Below are positions 11,040 to 24,639 of a stretch of DNA of 64,000 nucleotides, one piece after another. Origin of the DNA: Trichobilharzia regenti (Eukaryota; Platyhelminthes; Trematoda; Strigeidida; Schistosomatidae). The notes under the pieces are model-generated. The model was not told the origin of the DNA, made no database searches, and saw nothing but the letters and a program-made list of their open reading frames with translations. Made by a program: the position numbers and the translations under genes. Within the stretch, counting starts at the first letter, position 1. Each line of letters begins with the position of its first letter. Where the stretch lies: contig OX235262.1 of the NCBI GenBank assembly GCA_944472135.2, positions 71,920,887 to 71,984,886 on the forward strand, read 5' to 3'.

Positions 11040-11833
11040 TATTTAATGATCACTCCAAATAAAAAGTTATATAATTAATTGTAAATAAATAAATAAAATT
11101 AATAGTTAAAGTCAGAATAATCAAAACAGCTGGATGAATAGCTGTTAAATTTATTGTTCCATTTTAATCGAACTAACCATATGATTGGTGTTTAAGTTTT
11201 AGTTGGCATAGGTAATAACCAATCAGCGATTAGTAATATCACGTGATCAAATCAGTTAATTTATTGATTTACTAGCATTATTGTTTAAATGTACGCGTTG
11301 GATTGGATGGATTTTTGGTGAAGACAGAGTCTTTTTTTTGGAAAGACACTGCTGTGGTGATTGTGGGCGGTTTTACTTCGTTACATTTTTCGTTTTTACT
11401 TTTTTGGTTAGGTATAGGTACACACACAAAAGAGAAATTTGTAAAATTGGAGGAACAGAGGAATAAATAAATAAATTAGTATTCTAAAGCTTTGTCTTGG
11501 TTAAAATTAAAAATAATTAGATCAGATCAGAATAGAGTTCACCATGGTGTTTATAAAGATGACTAGTTGTGTTAGGAATTCTTCACATTCAAAGCTCACT
11601 AATTAACTATTTGAGGTGAAAGAATGTATTACTCATAGTCATACGATTCTAGGTTTATATGACTATGGTTTCAGTCCATTTTTATGCTTTTATTAGATAA
11701 ATTCATTTATCAGTAGATAAGAATAGCAATGTTCAGTATTCTGAGGGAGGATAGATATTTACTTATCGCATTCAGTGGAGCTTACGCTATTAATATATGT
11801 GTAAAACTTTGGCACTGTGGTAGTAAGTAATTC
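11040..11833. other. Upstream region of p40-like exon 1
   Basis: This should contain the promoter. A TATA-like stretch is at 11068-11077, which is very close to the start codon, and CCAAT on the minus strand near 11183. I see no clear heat-shock element. Signals are too weak to call. Confidence 0.3.
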
Positions 11834-13369
11834 CATATTAGTTTGCTTATTAGATGTATCACACAGTGAGTGAAACAGTATTATAATTCACCGGATGACA
11901 AGGTTTCGAACAAAATTTATGGCTATAGAGGCAGTCATAAACGAACTTATTTCTGACCAAGAACTCGAACTTAGGACAAAAGTTCCACTTGAGGACATAA
12001 TGCTGGGAGTACAGCTATGCCTGACTTCCACAGTATTTAAATTCCAAGAGAAAATATACAAACAAAACTGAGGTAGTTGCCATGGGATCACCAATATCCC
12101 CGGTTGTAGCAGATATATTCATGAATAGGTGGGAAAACATAGCGACTGAAACGTTCACCGTCACCTCAAAAGTATGGTGGAGGTATGTAGATGACACATT
12201 CACTGTACTCAGAACACAAGATATAGATAGATTTTTTGAGCACATCAACTCGAAGGTAGAGGAAATTCAATTCAATTATGAATTGGAAAGTCAGGAAGGG
12301 GAACTTCCAATGTTAGATTGCAACGTAAAAAGGAAAGAAGATGAGAAGTTAAACACTAGTGTTTATTGGAAACCCACACATTCAAACAGACATTTGAACT
12401 TCTGATCATCGCATCCTATGTCAGTTAAAATAAGATTGGTGAAATGTTTAAGTGACAGAGCACAAAAACTAAGTAGTGCCAAGGAAAATCTAAGACAGGA
12501 AGTGAGAGATATAAGTGAAGCCTTGAAACTTAATAAGTGCCCCTATAAATTAGTCAGGAAATATGTAAGGAAACGTAAAAATAAAATAAATAATGATAGT
12601 AGCGATAGTGATAATAATAATAACGATGATAACAATAGTGATGATAATAATAATAATATTAATAACGACACCAACAATAAGAATCTAAATCATCAGCAGT
12701 AATTCCATACAAGGAAGGGACTCGGAAACCTTACGAAGAATTCTTAACAAGGCAAGAATAAAAGTGGCTGGCATTCAAACCAACCACAAACTCAATTAGA
12801 AACAAGCTTTGTAGGACAAAAGATCCTGTAGAACCAATTAAACAAAACATTTTAGTTTATCTAATACCCTACCTGTAATGATTGTCAGGTCAAATACATA
12901 GTCAAATCAGTAGAACAGGGGCAGTCAGACTAGGTGAACATAAAAACCTAGCAAAATCTGGATTGATTGACCCGAATGCGATGAAAAACCTAGAGACTAG
13001 TTTAGCTGTAGTGCTGCATTCAGTTACACACAACCACACAATAGGATGGGATAGGATGACAGTTTTAAAATGTAATCTAACAGCGGGTGGAGGGAGAGAT
13101 TGATAACAGAAGCTTTGTTTATCGAATCAACTGCAAATACATGTAATAGGAATGATTCAACACCTGTCCCGACCGGCTATCTGGAAAATTCTACTACCCC
13201 AACGATGACAAATGGGGGAGAACAAAGAAAACTATAAAACTCAAGTTTCGAAGTCGTGTGATTATAATTGATGTGATTATGAACAGCAATGAATTGTTTT
13301 CGAAACGTCATCCAGTAGATAAGACTGTTGCACTCACTGTGTGATACATCTAATAAACAAACTAATATG
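11834..13369 (+). mobile_element. Penelope-like element (family C) with inverted terminal repeats, decayed
   Basis: 11834-11872 is a perfect reverse complement of 13331-13369, with imperfect pairing continuing inward about 60 bp. Between them lie EAVINELISDQELELRTKV, then MGSPISPVVADIFM and YVDD (12184-12195), then LPMLDCNVKR and VYWKPTHSNRH. Next comes a low-complexity Asn/Asp stretch from GAT/AAT repeats (12590-12690) and a remnant GIY-YIG tail (12882-13100). Frameshifts near 12068, 12405 and 12702 split the frame. Confidence 0.75.
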
Positions 13370-14615
13370 AAGCTTATGCTATATATAGCCAATTGGTGTG
13401 AGTTAGAATTCGAGCGCCGGCGATTATACCTTATAACCTGAGACTCCTAAGTTTGATTCCCTATAGGATAATTGGTCTATACTACTGAAGAGTCACAAAG
13501 TAGGAAGAAACGGTGCTGTTCAGAAATCTCTGGTTTATGGTTTCACTTTATCTAGTGTCACTTGGTGGAACTTACTTGAAACTATTCAAATCCGTTCAGA
13601 GTAACTCGTTAAAATATCCAATGTATCCACTTCAATGGCAACCGTTAAGAAAAAATCTGGAACTGATTTCTTCGTAAAACAGTGAGTGTATTAGTGTTGC
13701 GCGATCACATACTTCAGCGGGCATTTGTTTCAGGTCGATCGCATAGAGCTGGAATGAACTATGTCTTTATGAAGACTTTGTCATCCATAAGTTGAGATAT
13801 AGAGTGTTTTTCGGACTAATCTTCTCTAGCTGCCCCGTCTTCAAAACAGGAGGAAGTATAACTCTTTCTGATCGTCTGAGGGAGACACATTACTGCTTTT
13901 ACACTCCCTGTTCACCAGCAATACGACTAGGCCCTGGAATACATAATATAGTGTAAAAGACTTACACTATGATGGTAAATGCTTTCAAGATAAACACTAT
14001 CCAAGCTTATCACCGTGTCATGATAAGATCATTCTTTTTAGCTAAGATCAAGATAATGAAAATCAAATGATGCTCGAGAGTGGTCTTGCTTGTGTATGGG
14101 GGGCTAGGTGGATATTTATTGAGCCTACATCAGTGTTTAGACGGGTCATTGAATTCAGGTGTACTTCTGGTATTTTGTGAAGACAATTTTGTTGGAAATC
14201 CGCAACAAACTCCTTTGATTACGTCATGGACTTATTGTCATTTTCTTCAGGAAGTTGTTCAGATCGGTTAGACTAAGCTCATGTGTCATTTATGCTCAAT
14301 TTCGCTTTTAGAGGTGCTTACTTTGAGGTGATTTACATTGTAAATTACACGTACTCTGTCTTATTACTTGGTTGCTTAGATTATGAACTGACTTCAGTTA
14401 GCAGACCGCTGAAAACCAGAGAGTACTCTACAGAGGTTTTATGCTAGTTCAAAAATCTCCAGCATTAATTACCTATCACCTCACTGGGGAATGATCCAGG
14501 AACCTTCGGATTACAAGGTTAGCCCTGTAACCATTCATCTGAGTAGCTAAAATAGTTGTGTCACCCCTTCCCCAATATTATTAATTATTATTTCCTTTCT
14601 TGAGATCCAAATGGA
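13370..14615. other. Unassigned, with a decayed SINE at 14370-14570
   Basis: The SINE relic shows GAACTGACTTCAGTTAGCAG and a damaged B box. No coding sequence is supported. Confidence 0.35.
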
Positions 14616-14619
14616 ATAA

Positions 14620-14875
14620 ATGGCTTCAGAAGCACATCTTCATAGTACTGGGTTCTCTTGGTGGAAATCTTTAGCCGAAAGGACGATTGTCCTCCATATG
14701 AAGAAATTAAGAAGCCTGTAGATACAACAATGAATAAGGTTAAGAAATCTACAGCGGAATTAATACGCAGAATGAAGCCGTCACTGGGTGAGTCTAAATG
14801 GTTTAATTTAACACCTACAATGTATGGTACTATTAAAAAACATCAGGACACGACGATTGCCTATAAGCTTTAATT
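14620..14875 (+). mobile_element. Penelope-like N-terminal RT fragment
   Basis: Encodes KDDCPPYEEIKKPVD...LIRRMKPSLGESKWFNLTPTMYGTIKKHQDTT. From family knowledge, the last part corresponds to the LYGLPKIHK region that opens the Penelope RT. It ends where an RTE fragment on the other strand begins. Confidence 0.55.
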
Positions 14876-14879
14876 ACCT

Positions 14880-15250
14880 GTTCACATGATCTCTTTCATG
14901 TTACCCTTCAGGTGTCCAACTCGTTGCTTCCCGTTCGGAATCCACTCAACGCCATGAAATGTGGTATCGTTTGAGTTTATTCTTGGTATATCTCCAATCG
15001 GTCTTCATTTCCTTTTTCATATTTGTTGGGTAAAAGTTCCCAAGATGTTTCGTTGTCTGACAGACATTCATGCTACTTTTTCTTTTGCAGTAGGCATCTG
15101 GTGTTCATTATCAAACAAAGGCGGTAGTTACTGATGAAAGTCTTCAGTAGCCTGTGGAAAATGCTTTCTTTTACTCTCAGGTCAAGTCTTTCAACCATAT
15201 AGTAGAAACATCAACTAACTTGATATTAGTGATGAAAATTAGGAGTTTTT
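14880..15250 (-). mobile_element. RTE C-terminal fragment
   Basis: The minus strand gives HGVEWIPNGKQRVGHLKGNMKEIM, an RTE C-terminal pattern (LEWNPxGKRRVGR), with upstream broken coding sequence. It separates two Penelope pieces. Confidence 0.5.
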
Positions 15251-15499
15251 TAAAAAACTTTTTGCTATATGTCGTAGATCTTCGTTCTGACTTCATAGCA
15301 ATGAGAGTCTGTCATTGATTTCCTGACCCCATCCCATCCCATCGCGACATCCTCATCCATCAAGACTGTAGGTGAAACGATGCTGGCTATCCAGTTAAGT
15401 AAAGGAAGATGACCTCCCTTCCCATCAATAACAATTAATAAATTGTTGTTACCAGCTGGATTGGGTATCCTCACCGTCTCTCTCTTCGCTACCTATACT

Positions 15500-16080
15500 A
15501 CTTATAAATAATACATAAAAATATAAAAAAGTATTTACTTCCTTTTCTACTCAGTTAACTACTTTTATCATGTTACTTTTGAATAAATAAAGTTTTAGTG
15601 TGTTTTTTTTGTTGGTGTTGGTTTTGACTGAATCAAATGAGATGCTCTCATGTGCTCTCATGTATAACTTAAGACCAACTAACTTACTATCATTTTGTCA
15701 TACTGTTTCTTTTTTAAAATTCAAAATTTAAAATCATGTCTTTTGTATATATTTTTATCTATTTATTGATTTATTGATTTTTATTGACCACTTAGTCAGA
15801 ATCCTATTATAAAATAGATGAATTGATTTACAGAATACATTAGGTAACAAAAACAAATCATGAAATCTGTAGATTATATTATAAGAGGAAAAATAATTAT
15901 TAGTCCACAGGAAATAAAATGAAACAGAGAAACTAAAAGCAAAAAGGGAGTTTACGATAGAAGCTGGATCAAAACTTTTGATTGTATTTTTCCATTCCTT
16001 TTGTTATGTTCTGAGTGGAATATAGGATTTCAAGTTTCCAATATAGAAAAAAATCCCCAATTAGACATTTAGAAAACAGA
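15500..16080. other. AT-rich unassigned DNA
   Basis: No repeat or coding sequence recognised before the Penelope RT. Confidence 0.35.
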
Positions 16081-16084
16081 AAGA

Positions 16085-17361
16085 TTGAGCGAAGAAATTG
16101 ACTGCCAAAAGTGCATAAGATTGATTTTTTCACCAATATACCGTTACTGGAGACAGCGGATTTTATATGTGATGAGACTACTGCACAAAACATAGACATT
16201 GGCATTTTTGTATCCTCCTTGAAGGAGGTTATTTTAAGATGTAAAATGAATGTTCATTTCTTATTCAGTAAGGAATATTACAGACAAACTGTTGGTGTAG
16301 CTATGGGTTCCCCATCAGGTCTAATCCTAGCTGATTTTTTCCTCGCTAAATTAGAGAATGGACCACTGAAAGGAGTAATTAATGACATGGATTTCTACTG
16401 TCAATATATGGATGATACATTTGTGGTTATGAAAGACGAGAATGATGCAATGAACATCCTTGACAAGTTTAATGATGCACATTCAGCAATAAACTTTACC
16501 ATAGAGAAAGAAAGTAATGACAGTATCTCATTCCTAGACGTCTTCATGGCAAGGAGAGAAGATGGCACACTAAGAAGAAGTGTGTATAGGAAGCCTACAA
16601 CAACAGGTCGGTACACTCATTTTTTGAGTTTTGTACCTTTGAAATATAAACGTAACCTCGTGAAGTGTCTGGCTCATAGAGCTAGGTTGATCTGTTCATA
16701 CTACTGCCTCAATGAGGAGCTTAAAATTATTAGAGAATTACTTAGAAAAAATGGCTATCCAGATGTATTCATTGAGAAATATATAAATTCAGCTCCAAGG
16801 AGAGTCAGTATGGCCACAGTCCCGAAAAAACCAATGTTCATAAAACTCCAGTTCCTTGGTGACAACATCAGCAAAATAATAACACAGCGCCTGAAGAATG
16901 CAGTTAAAAGAGCTTATTATGCAGCAGAGGTACGTTGTCTCTTTTCAACCACCCCTATTCTATGTTCGAGAAATAAGGATAAACTACCTAAATTTGCTTC
17001 TTCTATGGGTATCTACCAGTTTGACTGCAGCTGCGGAGTCAGCTACATTCGGCTTACAATTAAGCAGGTTCATCATCGTATTTCCGAACATCATCCAACA
17101 TGGTTAAGCAAGGGAACTACAAGATCTATTCGTAGTTCTGTTTTAGCACACCTTGTAGATAGTGAGCATAAGGTTGATGTTAATGCTGCATTTAAAATTA
17201 TTTATCGCATTCCCACTAACCTTAATTTTGCTTTACGAGTTCGTCTTCTACATACAGCTGAAGCAATAGGAATCCACCTGAAGAAGCCAAACCTGTGTGT
17301 GTTCAAAAGAAATTTGTACAGCCACTTTCCTTACCTTGGCCATCGTTACATGAATGTATAA
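16085..17361 (+). CDS. Penelope-like RT with divergent GIY-YIG domain (family B), N-truncated
   Basis: Open from 16111 for 416 codons, with in-frame sequence starting slightly upstream at KVHKIDFFTNIP. RT motifs are FFTNIPLLE, VGVAMGSPSGLILADFF and the catalytic YMDD (16405-16416), then ISFLDVFMARR and RSVYRKPTTTGRYTHF. A linker (VPKKPMFIKLQFLGDN, KNAVKRAYYAAEVRCL) leads to the nuclease GIYQFDCSCGVSYIR and HHRISEHHPTWL. It differs from family A in the Cys-rich CSCG nuclease start and in having YMDD rather than YVDD. The N-terminal third of the RT is missing, but no internal stop occurs, unusual among the decayed family B copies here. The 3' tail runs to about 17840. Confidence 0.82.
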
Positions 17362-17399
17362 GCTGGACTACTTCGCCCCTCTCTCTCTCTAAACTTTTA

Positions 17400-19165
17400 A
17401 AAATTATACAGATGATAGTTGTCCAATTAATTTTATTTTTCTGACTACTTCATCTTTAATTACATGTTATCCTTGTAAAATTATTTTATTCCTATAACCA
17501 CTAAAACCTTAGTTACAAGTTATCATTGTCCAAATCGTTTTATTTTCTTTAACAATCTCTTGCGTAATCAACCTGTGCACATCCTTATTCCTTAATTACT
17601 CTACATTCTTCCGAAATTATGCATTATGCAATCAAGGTGTTGTAACCATTTCTACCTTTTAATTGTGTGTATTGATTTTCTTCGTTAATTATCACCCCCA
17701 TTGACTAATTATTGCTATCAAACATATAGCCAATTGATTGGTAAATTTTTGTGTATTGTAATAAAAATGTTATATATATTAGAGTATTAGCCAGAGATAA
17801 GGATCTAATTGAAAATAAATATTTCTTCGCTCAGTCTTTCTGATATCATCTTTTGGCTTTAAAGCTGCTGTTTTTTTTTGGGGGGGGGTGGAGCATGGCA
17901 AGTCCAATGCCTAACCTTCTCCCTTCTCCGGAATTATTATTGGCTAGTTAACTAGGCTAGGTTTTAGAATGGATCTGCCGGAAATCAAACCTGGACCACG
18001 CGTATGGCTGAAGAGCATTCAAAGATTGAACTTTCAACGTCGGAACTTTTGACCAAAGCCTCCTTATTACCAATATCAGATGCATAAAATTAAAAATTCT
18101 TCAGCAAAACGCATTTATGACCTCATCAGGGGTCGAATCAAAGATCTAAGAGTTGCAAAGCAATCATGTTACTATTCAGTTATTGGGACGGGATTGAGTG
18201 GTTCATGGATTTTAACTTCTGCTTGTTATCGGTATATAGCGTTATCGCCAGCTAATGTCCAAAATTAATAGCAAATAGATGCCACTGACTTCCTGGTTTT
18301 CAATGGTTCTTTAAATGATATTGAAACCGTAGAAGACGAGACACTTGGTTAGAAAGGTTTGTTTGGAAACCGACATCTCCATATAGTCAAATTATGTACA
18401 CCTTTTCTCACACCATTTGCACAGATCTTCCATCTTGCGCTACTTCTGGTCTTCCTTCATATTGTGTTTCTTTAAGTTCCTTTCACACCTCCCATGAATC
18501 TCCACAACTCTGTACCATTTGCTTTCTCTAATGTTTTTTTATGTCGAAGAATACCTCTTTCTATACTATGATAAATCTTATCAGTAGCACTTACCCTAGT
18601 ACCGATTCACTGTGAAATCTGAATTGAAATTAGTCAATCCACGTCAACTAATATTTGATCCGATATAACAGTTTTTCGTGTGGTTGTATTCTGTGAGCTG
18701 GATAGTTGAATCGTGAACCTTTTATTGTCTCTTCAGATAACATTTTCAGCGTAGACTTCAGCGTAAGGTAAAATCATTCAAACTCTGCACGGATGACGTG
18801 TAATGACGGATCTCTCAAAAACACCCATCCATCAAAAACTTACATGGCAGGGAGAAATAACTAACTTCTGTTTGCAGAAAAAGAGATCTGGTTAATTCCT
18901 TGTGCTACAGGATAAGAAATATTTTTAGTTCTGTGTTGATACGGAATCGTATTTCGTAAAAGCTAAATTCATTGAATATGGTTAACTAGGCCGATTTCAT
19001 TGACAAAAACACAAAAGTTAAACATTCTAAACTAGTTACTAACTTAGTTCCAGGGAAAACCATCTTCATGAAGTTCTGGAATTCAAACGTGATCAGTCTT
19101 CAAATATGCACAGAAATCAACTTTCTAGATTAGTCAGCAAGATATTCTTTGAAGTGGAACGCCAG
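17400..19165. other. Penelope tail then unassigned DNA
   Basis: 17362-17840 is the 3' tail of the Penelope RT copy. Minus-strand tRNA-like traces occur at 17880-18060 and 18195-18330. The rest is unassigned. Confidence 0.4.
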
Positions 19166-19169
19166 CTAA

Positions 19170-20440
19170 CCTTCACTAACTGTTAGTTGTCCTGCTTTTG
19201 TATAAGAGGTAAGGTTCCTCTTCTGATCACCTACATGTGCACCTGTCATGCGAATCGCTCTTGTAGAGTGAGATTGATGGGCTATAGCCACAGAATTCCA
19301 TTTTACACGAATACAAGAACATATTCCTTCAAGGCTGTACAAGGAAGAAATGAAGGATGTGAGAAGCCCTATCCTAAAACATCCGATCAAATTCTGTCAC
19401 ACAACCAACCTTGATCACTATTTGAAGATTATCTATTGAAATCATGCTAGCCTTTCACATTTTCTTCATCCTTAAATTCTAAACATAGCAGAGAACTTGG
19501 CTGTTCATAAACTCAAGCCAGACCAATGTGTACAGTCGTTTTGTTTGTTTGATCTATGTACCTTCCCTGTATTATTACGACTGTTATTATTATTCTTTTC
19601 ACTTTGATTAATTTCACGTGTCAAATTTACTATTTTGAATCAAGATTAATCACGGGGTGACATCTGTTAGAGAACCATTGGAAAACCAGCAGGAACCAAT
19701 GGAAAGCTGTTTCGCCCTAATTTGGGACTCTTCAGCAGTACACATCCACTGAGTTTCGAACGCAAGACTTTCCGGTTACAAGTCATGCTCATATACCATT
19801 CAGCCACTGAGACCCAACGCAATGGTTCATAAATTCCAACTTCTGCCAATTAGTGACAGATATTCAGCGCAACAGCCAACCGGTGTCACAGACAAATAAC
19901 TGTTCTTTTGTCCCGCATGGTCGACGCCACTTGGTAAGACTTTTCACTAGAACTCCAGGTAACTTCCTACATATGACTAGTCACTAGCGAGCATCTGGCT
20001 GATTATCAAGCGCTGATTATTGTCAAACTTTTCACCATGTCACGTAATGTTTTGCTTACCTTTTAATCCTATTAATTTTATATTCCTTTCCAAGTTCTAT
20101 CTATGCATTCTACAAAATATTTTTCATGCATGACATTATGTGATTTATCGTTTGGTAGTGAACTATGATTGCAATCACAAGTACTTTATCGCATTTCACA
20201 CTGTTAATACAAGTATTCACGCCTTTTATTTAAGTTTCCAAATGGCATATACTCTCTTAAAAATTATATATATATACAAATGCTTAGCTTGATAATAATC
20301 TGAGAATATGAAGTGATCAGAAAATACTTGGTTTGAGTGGTTCATTCTGAACAACTGTTTGGTACAATGTAAAATTCTCAGCATGTAGTACAATATTGCA
20401 TCTGATTTTCTGTTTATATTACACACAGCGAAAGGGGAAA
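19170..20440 (+). mobile_element. Penelope-like 3' end and tail (family B), interrupted by a SINE
   Basis: AENLAVHKLKPDQCVQ (19490-19540) matches the LLHTAEAIGIHLKKPNLCV end of the 16.1-kb protein. The tail at 20050-20440 resembles 30230-30500. A tRNA-derived SINE fills about 19645-20010. Confidence 0.5.
19645..20010 (-). mobile_element. tRNA-derived SINE (GGTCCCAGTGG family)
   Basis: Inserted in a Penelope tail. The minus strand holds GTGGCTGAATGG and a damaged B box, with the 5' extension at the right. Confidence 0.55.
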
Positions 20441-20449
20441 ATAGTTAAC

Positions 20450-21340
20450 ACGGGATTTACACTGATAATACTGTTCAGTAAGAATATGAATATAAAATAA
20501 CAATTCAGCGGAAATAGTGACAACGACAAATTAATCAAAGAAACCATAAAAAGGGCCATTTGCTTGCTGTTTCACAGTACATTTGTAGCACCATGTCTTA
20601 CACATTTTCATAACTCAAAATGCATTCCAGATAATATATCTTAGAATCCTTAGTTCTCCTAGCAAAAGCTCTCGTAAAGTCCCCTCTAGCTCTATCTGAT
20701 GAGAGGCGAAGGAGAGTTGTGTATAGAGTGAGAGCTCAAAGTCCAACAAGATAATATTCGCCGATTTATTGTACGGGTTTAAGTGTCTTTCCACAACATT
20801 ATGAACGAGCTGGATTAACAGCACCATATTTGGCCTAACAACATCTTCTAGTACCCTTCGCAATGTAACGAAATCTTTCTTAGATAGCCCAGGAAAGGTT
20901 AAAGCGGAGGGCAATAAAGAAGAACTGGGAAAATACAAAGATTTTTACAAATTGTATAAGTAGAGACTGAGTGATACTGTGATGATAGCTGCCTGCAAGC
21001 CAATATTGTATGCAACAATTTACGTCAATGTTTGCGTCCCGAATCGGGTTCATGAGAAAAAAACACTAACAAAGCTTAACCTTGAGGAACTCAACAACCA
21101 ATCACAGTAGACTTAGCGTGGCCGGATAAGATTCGCAGATATATCAACAGACTGTCTAAGAAACGGCTACAAAGAGATGACAGAATAGCCTTCAGCAAGA
21201 AAACAACCAATCAGAAGACGTTGCTTCTCTGCTAACAATAACGAATCATAATGTACATAAAAGTCTATAAATATCTTTTGATTTTCTCAATAAGCGATCT
21301 GTTGCCTGGCCCTTGTTGTTTTCCGTTGTTACAATACCAC
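20450..21340. other. Unassigned; one 107-codon open frame without recognised relatives
   Basis: 20615-20938 on the minus strand is open, but I recognise no domain. It may be the distal part of the CR1-like element upstream of it on that strand. Confidence 0.3.
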
Positions 21341-21346
21341 ATTGTC

Positions 21347-21800
21347 TTAACTTAGATGAAATATCATCATGTTGGAAAACCAAGTAAGATCAGAAGAGAA
21401 GCATAATCCAAGGTATTTAACATTCGAATTAGTTCCAACTTCGATGCAATCTGTGATACAAGAAAGAACCACTTCATGTGAGTCACGATTGCTTCTGGAG
21501 GTGAAATTAACAACCTGATATTTGGAGAGATTTAGCTGAAGACAATTTGACAAGGACCACTGATCAATTTCTGATAAAAGGTTGTCTATTTTGGGACGAT
21601 ATGATTAAGAAGTGACCGGCATGGAAACAGTCAGTTCATCAGAATGAGGCAAATAATCTAAGAAGAAAGGAAACAGAAAAGGAGAAAGAACAACACTTTG
21701 AGAGACACTAGCTACAGTAAGTAAAACAGTGGAAGACTTTCCCGTATATACAGTGTACTGCTTCCTATCAGAAAAATAAAAAAGCTTCCATTTGTTTGTT
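21347..21800 (-). mobile_element. CR1-like non-LTR retrotransposon RT fragment
   Basis: The minus strand gives SVLSPFLFPFFLDYLPHSDE, IDQWSLSNCLQLNLSKYQVV, NFTSRSNRD and NVKYLGLCFSSDLTW. This is the post-catalytic RT and thumb of CR1/jockey-type elements and differs from the RTE copies. Stops break it. Confidence 0.55.
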
Positions 21801-22136
21801 GCACACCAAGCCCGTTTAATAAAAGAAGACTAGGTACAGAGTTGAAGGTAGATATGTTATCAGAGAAGGCACAATGAAGGTTCAAGGTTAAGTAACAGCA
21901 AGGGTGAGGTAATAGCAATACGTCAAAATCCAGCACATTATCCACTTGATTATTTCAGCGCCGTAGCAATGTTAATGTCTTTCCTAAAAGCAGGCATAGC
22001 ATTTGTGGAAAATAATCGATTGAAAATATTATTAAGGGAATAACAAAAAATTTCAAACTAAAAAGACCGCTGCTATTTGTAATATAGTACCTCAATACAC
22101 GATATTACATATAACTGATCATCAGTATTCAAGTAT

Positions 22137-22545
22137 TGGTTTGTAGGGATTTGCTTGATTGGATACAGGATTTCATCATGAGCTGGCATTAGTCAGAAAA
22201 CCACTGGAAAACCTAGGAGTACTGGACAGCTGTTTCGTCCTTTCCAGTTTGGGACTCTTCACAGCACGCACCTACCGCCACGGTTCGAACCCAGGAACTT
22301 CTGGTTACAAGGTCAGCGAGCTCGTAGACCATTAAGCCACTGGGACTCGATCCAGTGGCCAGTCCATGAATTCCAACTTCTGCCAATTCACGATATAGCG
22401 CAACTGCTAGCCAATGTCATCCATGGCGAGTATTTGTCCTCACATCCAACATGCTGCACCTTACTGATCATAACTTCCCACTGGAACCCCGGGTAACTAT
22501 CTAACTGAATAGAGCCAGTCGCCAGTGAGCATCTCATTGACATTG
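22137..22545 (-). mobile_element. tRNA-derived SINE (GGTCCCAGTGG family), well preserved
   Basis: Full family layout: on the minus strand, a 5' extension, CCCAGTGGCTTAATGG, B box GGTTCGAACC, then the body ending GAAATCCTGTATCC. ATTGGTTTGTAGGGAT occurs at the left end and again at 22552, possibly a second partial copy. Confidence 0.65.
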
Positions 22546-23144
22546 AAGCATTGGTTTGTAGGGATGATTGGTTCTAACCAATGTCATGATGAAATCCAGT
22601 AACTGATCATCAGCATACTATATCCGTACTGAAAAGATGCAAAAGGACACACTGTGATGAGAAATGGCCAGAAATGATGGCTATTCATATCGTTATTTCA
22701 TATGACTAATAACTTATAAACTGCAGTTTGCTTGAATCACTGAGCTATCTAACTTTTTCATCTCTGTCAAAAGGCATCATGTTTGTTAACTTTCATATTG
22801 CTTTCATCATCCAGTCACATCCGTGAATCGCAACATTCATTAGCTTACACATTCAGATAATTTCACATCTACTGTTATGAACTTTTTAAAGGAAATGAAG
22901 TAAATACATTACGGAGTATTGAGGCGTGCTTCAGATGGGACAATATGAATTTAAATGATATTTTAGAAGATGAAGCATATCAATGGATACACCTGGTACT
23001 CTTATATCCAAATTCAAGCGTATATTCTTCAACTCCCAATTCACTTCTCCTACATAGACCAGACCAGATCAGAAGCCAGATCAGAACAGTAAATTGATCG
23101 TTCAAAGAGTGAATTGCCAGAAGCTAGAATTCACTGGGCACTGA

Positions 23145-23275
23145 ATCGAGTCCCAATGGCTGAATAATCTACGAGCCCGCCTTACGACAGATGGGTCCTG
23201 GGTTTGAGTCCCGGTGGGTTTCCAAATGATTCTCTGGCTAATGTCAACACGTGATAAAATCTGTGACTAAAATAT
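23145..23275 (+). mobile_element. SINE fragment (GGTCCCAGTGG family)
   Basis: Contains GTCCCAATGGCTGAATAAT and GGTTTGAGTCC boxes on the plus strand, followed by a short body. Confidence 0.5.
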
Positions 23276-24639
23276 GAAACATGTTTCAGGAGCATGAACA
23301 AAAGGCACTGATATCGGTTTAGCTAACCGGAGGGCATTTATAGGCAACCGAGCGTAACAATGTCAAATAATGTGAATGCTAAACCTCACACCTTCAGCAT
23401 AACAAGTCAGCCTAAACAATGAAAGTCATCACACTATGATGGATGAACAAAGCTACAGACTAATCACTTTGGGGAATTGTTTACCGCCACAATGTATTTT
23501 TGATTATTATCAAGAGGTTGAAAGTAATCAGCGGGAAACCTTGCGTGTTGGTACTCGTCAGCAAAACATAAATGTAACCCTGAAGAAGCTCATATCCCTT
23601 TTAAGATGTGAACCCGCGGGATCCAGTGACGTATTCAGAGACGTTATCACTGAGCTATTCGTGTTCACAGTAGAACTCCTGTAGGACTGTAGTGGATACT
23701 TTGACTGAACATTAAGTGATAATAATAGCTTTATGCTGTACAGTTTTTATATAACGTAGAGAATTTTCAACAGCATGCATTGCATGATAGTTTCTCTTTT
23801 CCTATGATCGTCAAACAAAACATTAATTAACATACCTTACTGAAGTGCGAACCGATCAATTATGATGTTTCTGCTTTGTTTCCTCAGAGAAATGCACGAC
23901 ATATGATTGAAAGTTAGCTGTAAAAGCTTCAGTAGTACATTTTGAGATCCAAAGACATAACTCAGGAATAATTATCCCATATGTCGGGATATGTTACCAC
24001 CTACACGATTTTGATTTATCTTAAATTTAGTAGAAACTTGCCAATCCGGAGGTAAGCTGCAAACATTTCAAATACTCGTGAGAGTAAATAATACCATTAG
24101 AGGCTATATAATTTAATAGAATGAAACGAAATGAAGAAGAGAAATTACATGCAAATATACAATGATGGAAGGCTTTTGGTAACCTAAGTTTTAAGCAAGC
24201 TGCTGAAAATGATACCATGCGTCTAGCTCTTCGTTTAGTGAGTACTGCATCCTATCAACCCAGTTTGCAATATAGTCATCATCCTAAGTGGCTAGCTGCT
24301 ACTAAACAAAAGACTGGGAGCATGGCAATGGTTTCTACCTGGTGTCCAAACAAGGTTTTATCGATCATTTATTATTTGATAATTTTGCATAAGGAGGAAA
24401 TACCTTGTAGTAGAACACACGCGAAACTCTGTAATGCGTTTAAATTCATTAATCAGAATAGACCTGTTATTGTTATCACTGTTCTTGTTCTCTCATGAGT
24501 GGCTTATAGTATACCATAAACAAAATTCAATGACATATTGTTCGACTCTAATTAAGGTGGAATGTTGACTCCATAGCTGGCTTCTTCAGATAACACTGAT
24601 TAATAAAATGCCTGAATGTTTACGACAGATTCCCGGTCA

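Noticed and set aside
11041..11300. Heat-shock promoter elements upstream of exon 1
   Set aside because: No clear run of alternating GAA/TTC blocks; the TATA-like stretch is too close to the ATG to call a core promoter.
13260..13320. Hammerhead in the family C Penelope inverted end (GAAACGTC at about 13298)
   Set aside because: The GAAA-CG-UC part is present, but no convincing CTGANGA core precedes it and the left-end counterpart is also altered.
23436..23684. 82-codon open frame as a possible gene
   Set aside because: No recognised motif, no splice context and no neighbour supporting it; compatible with chance.
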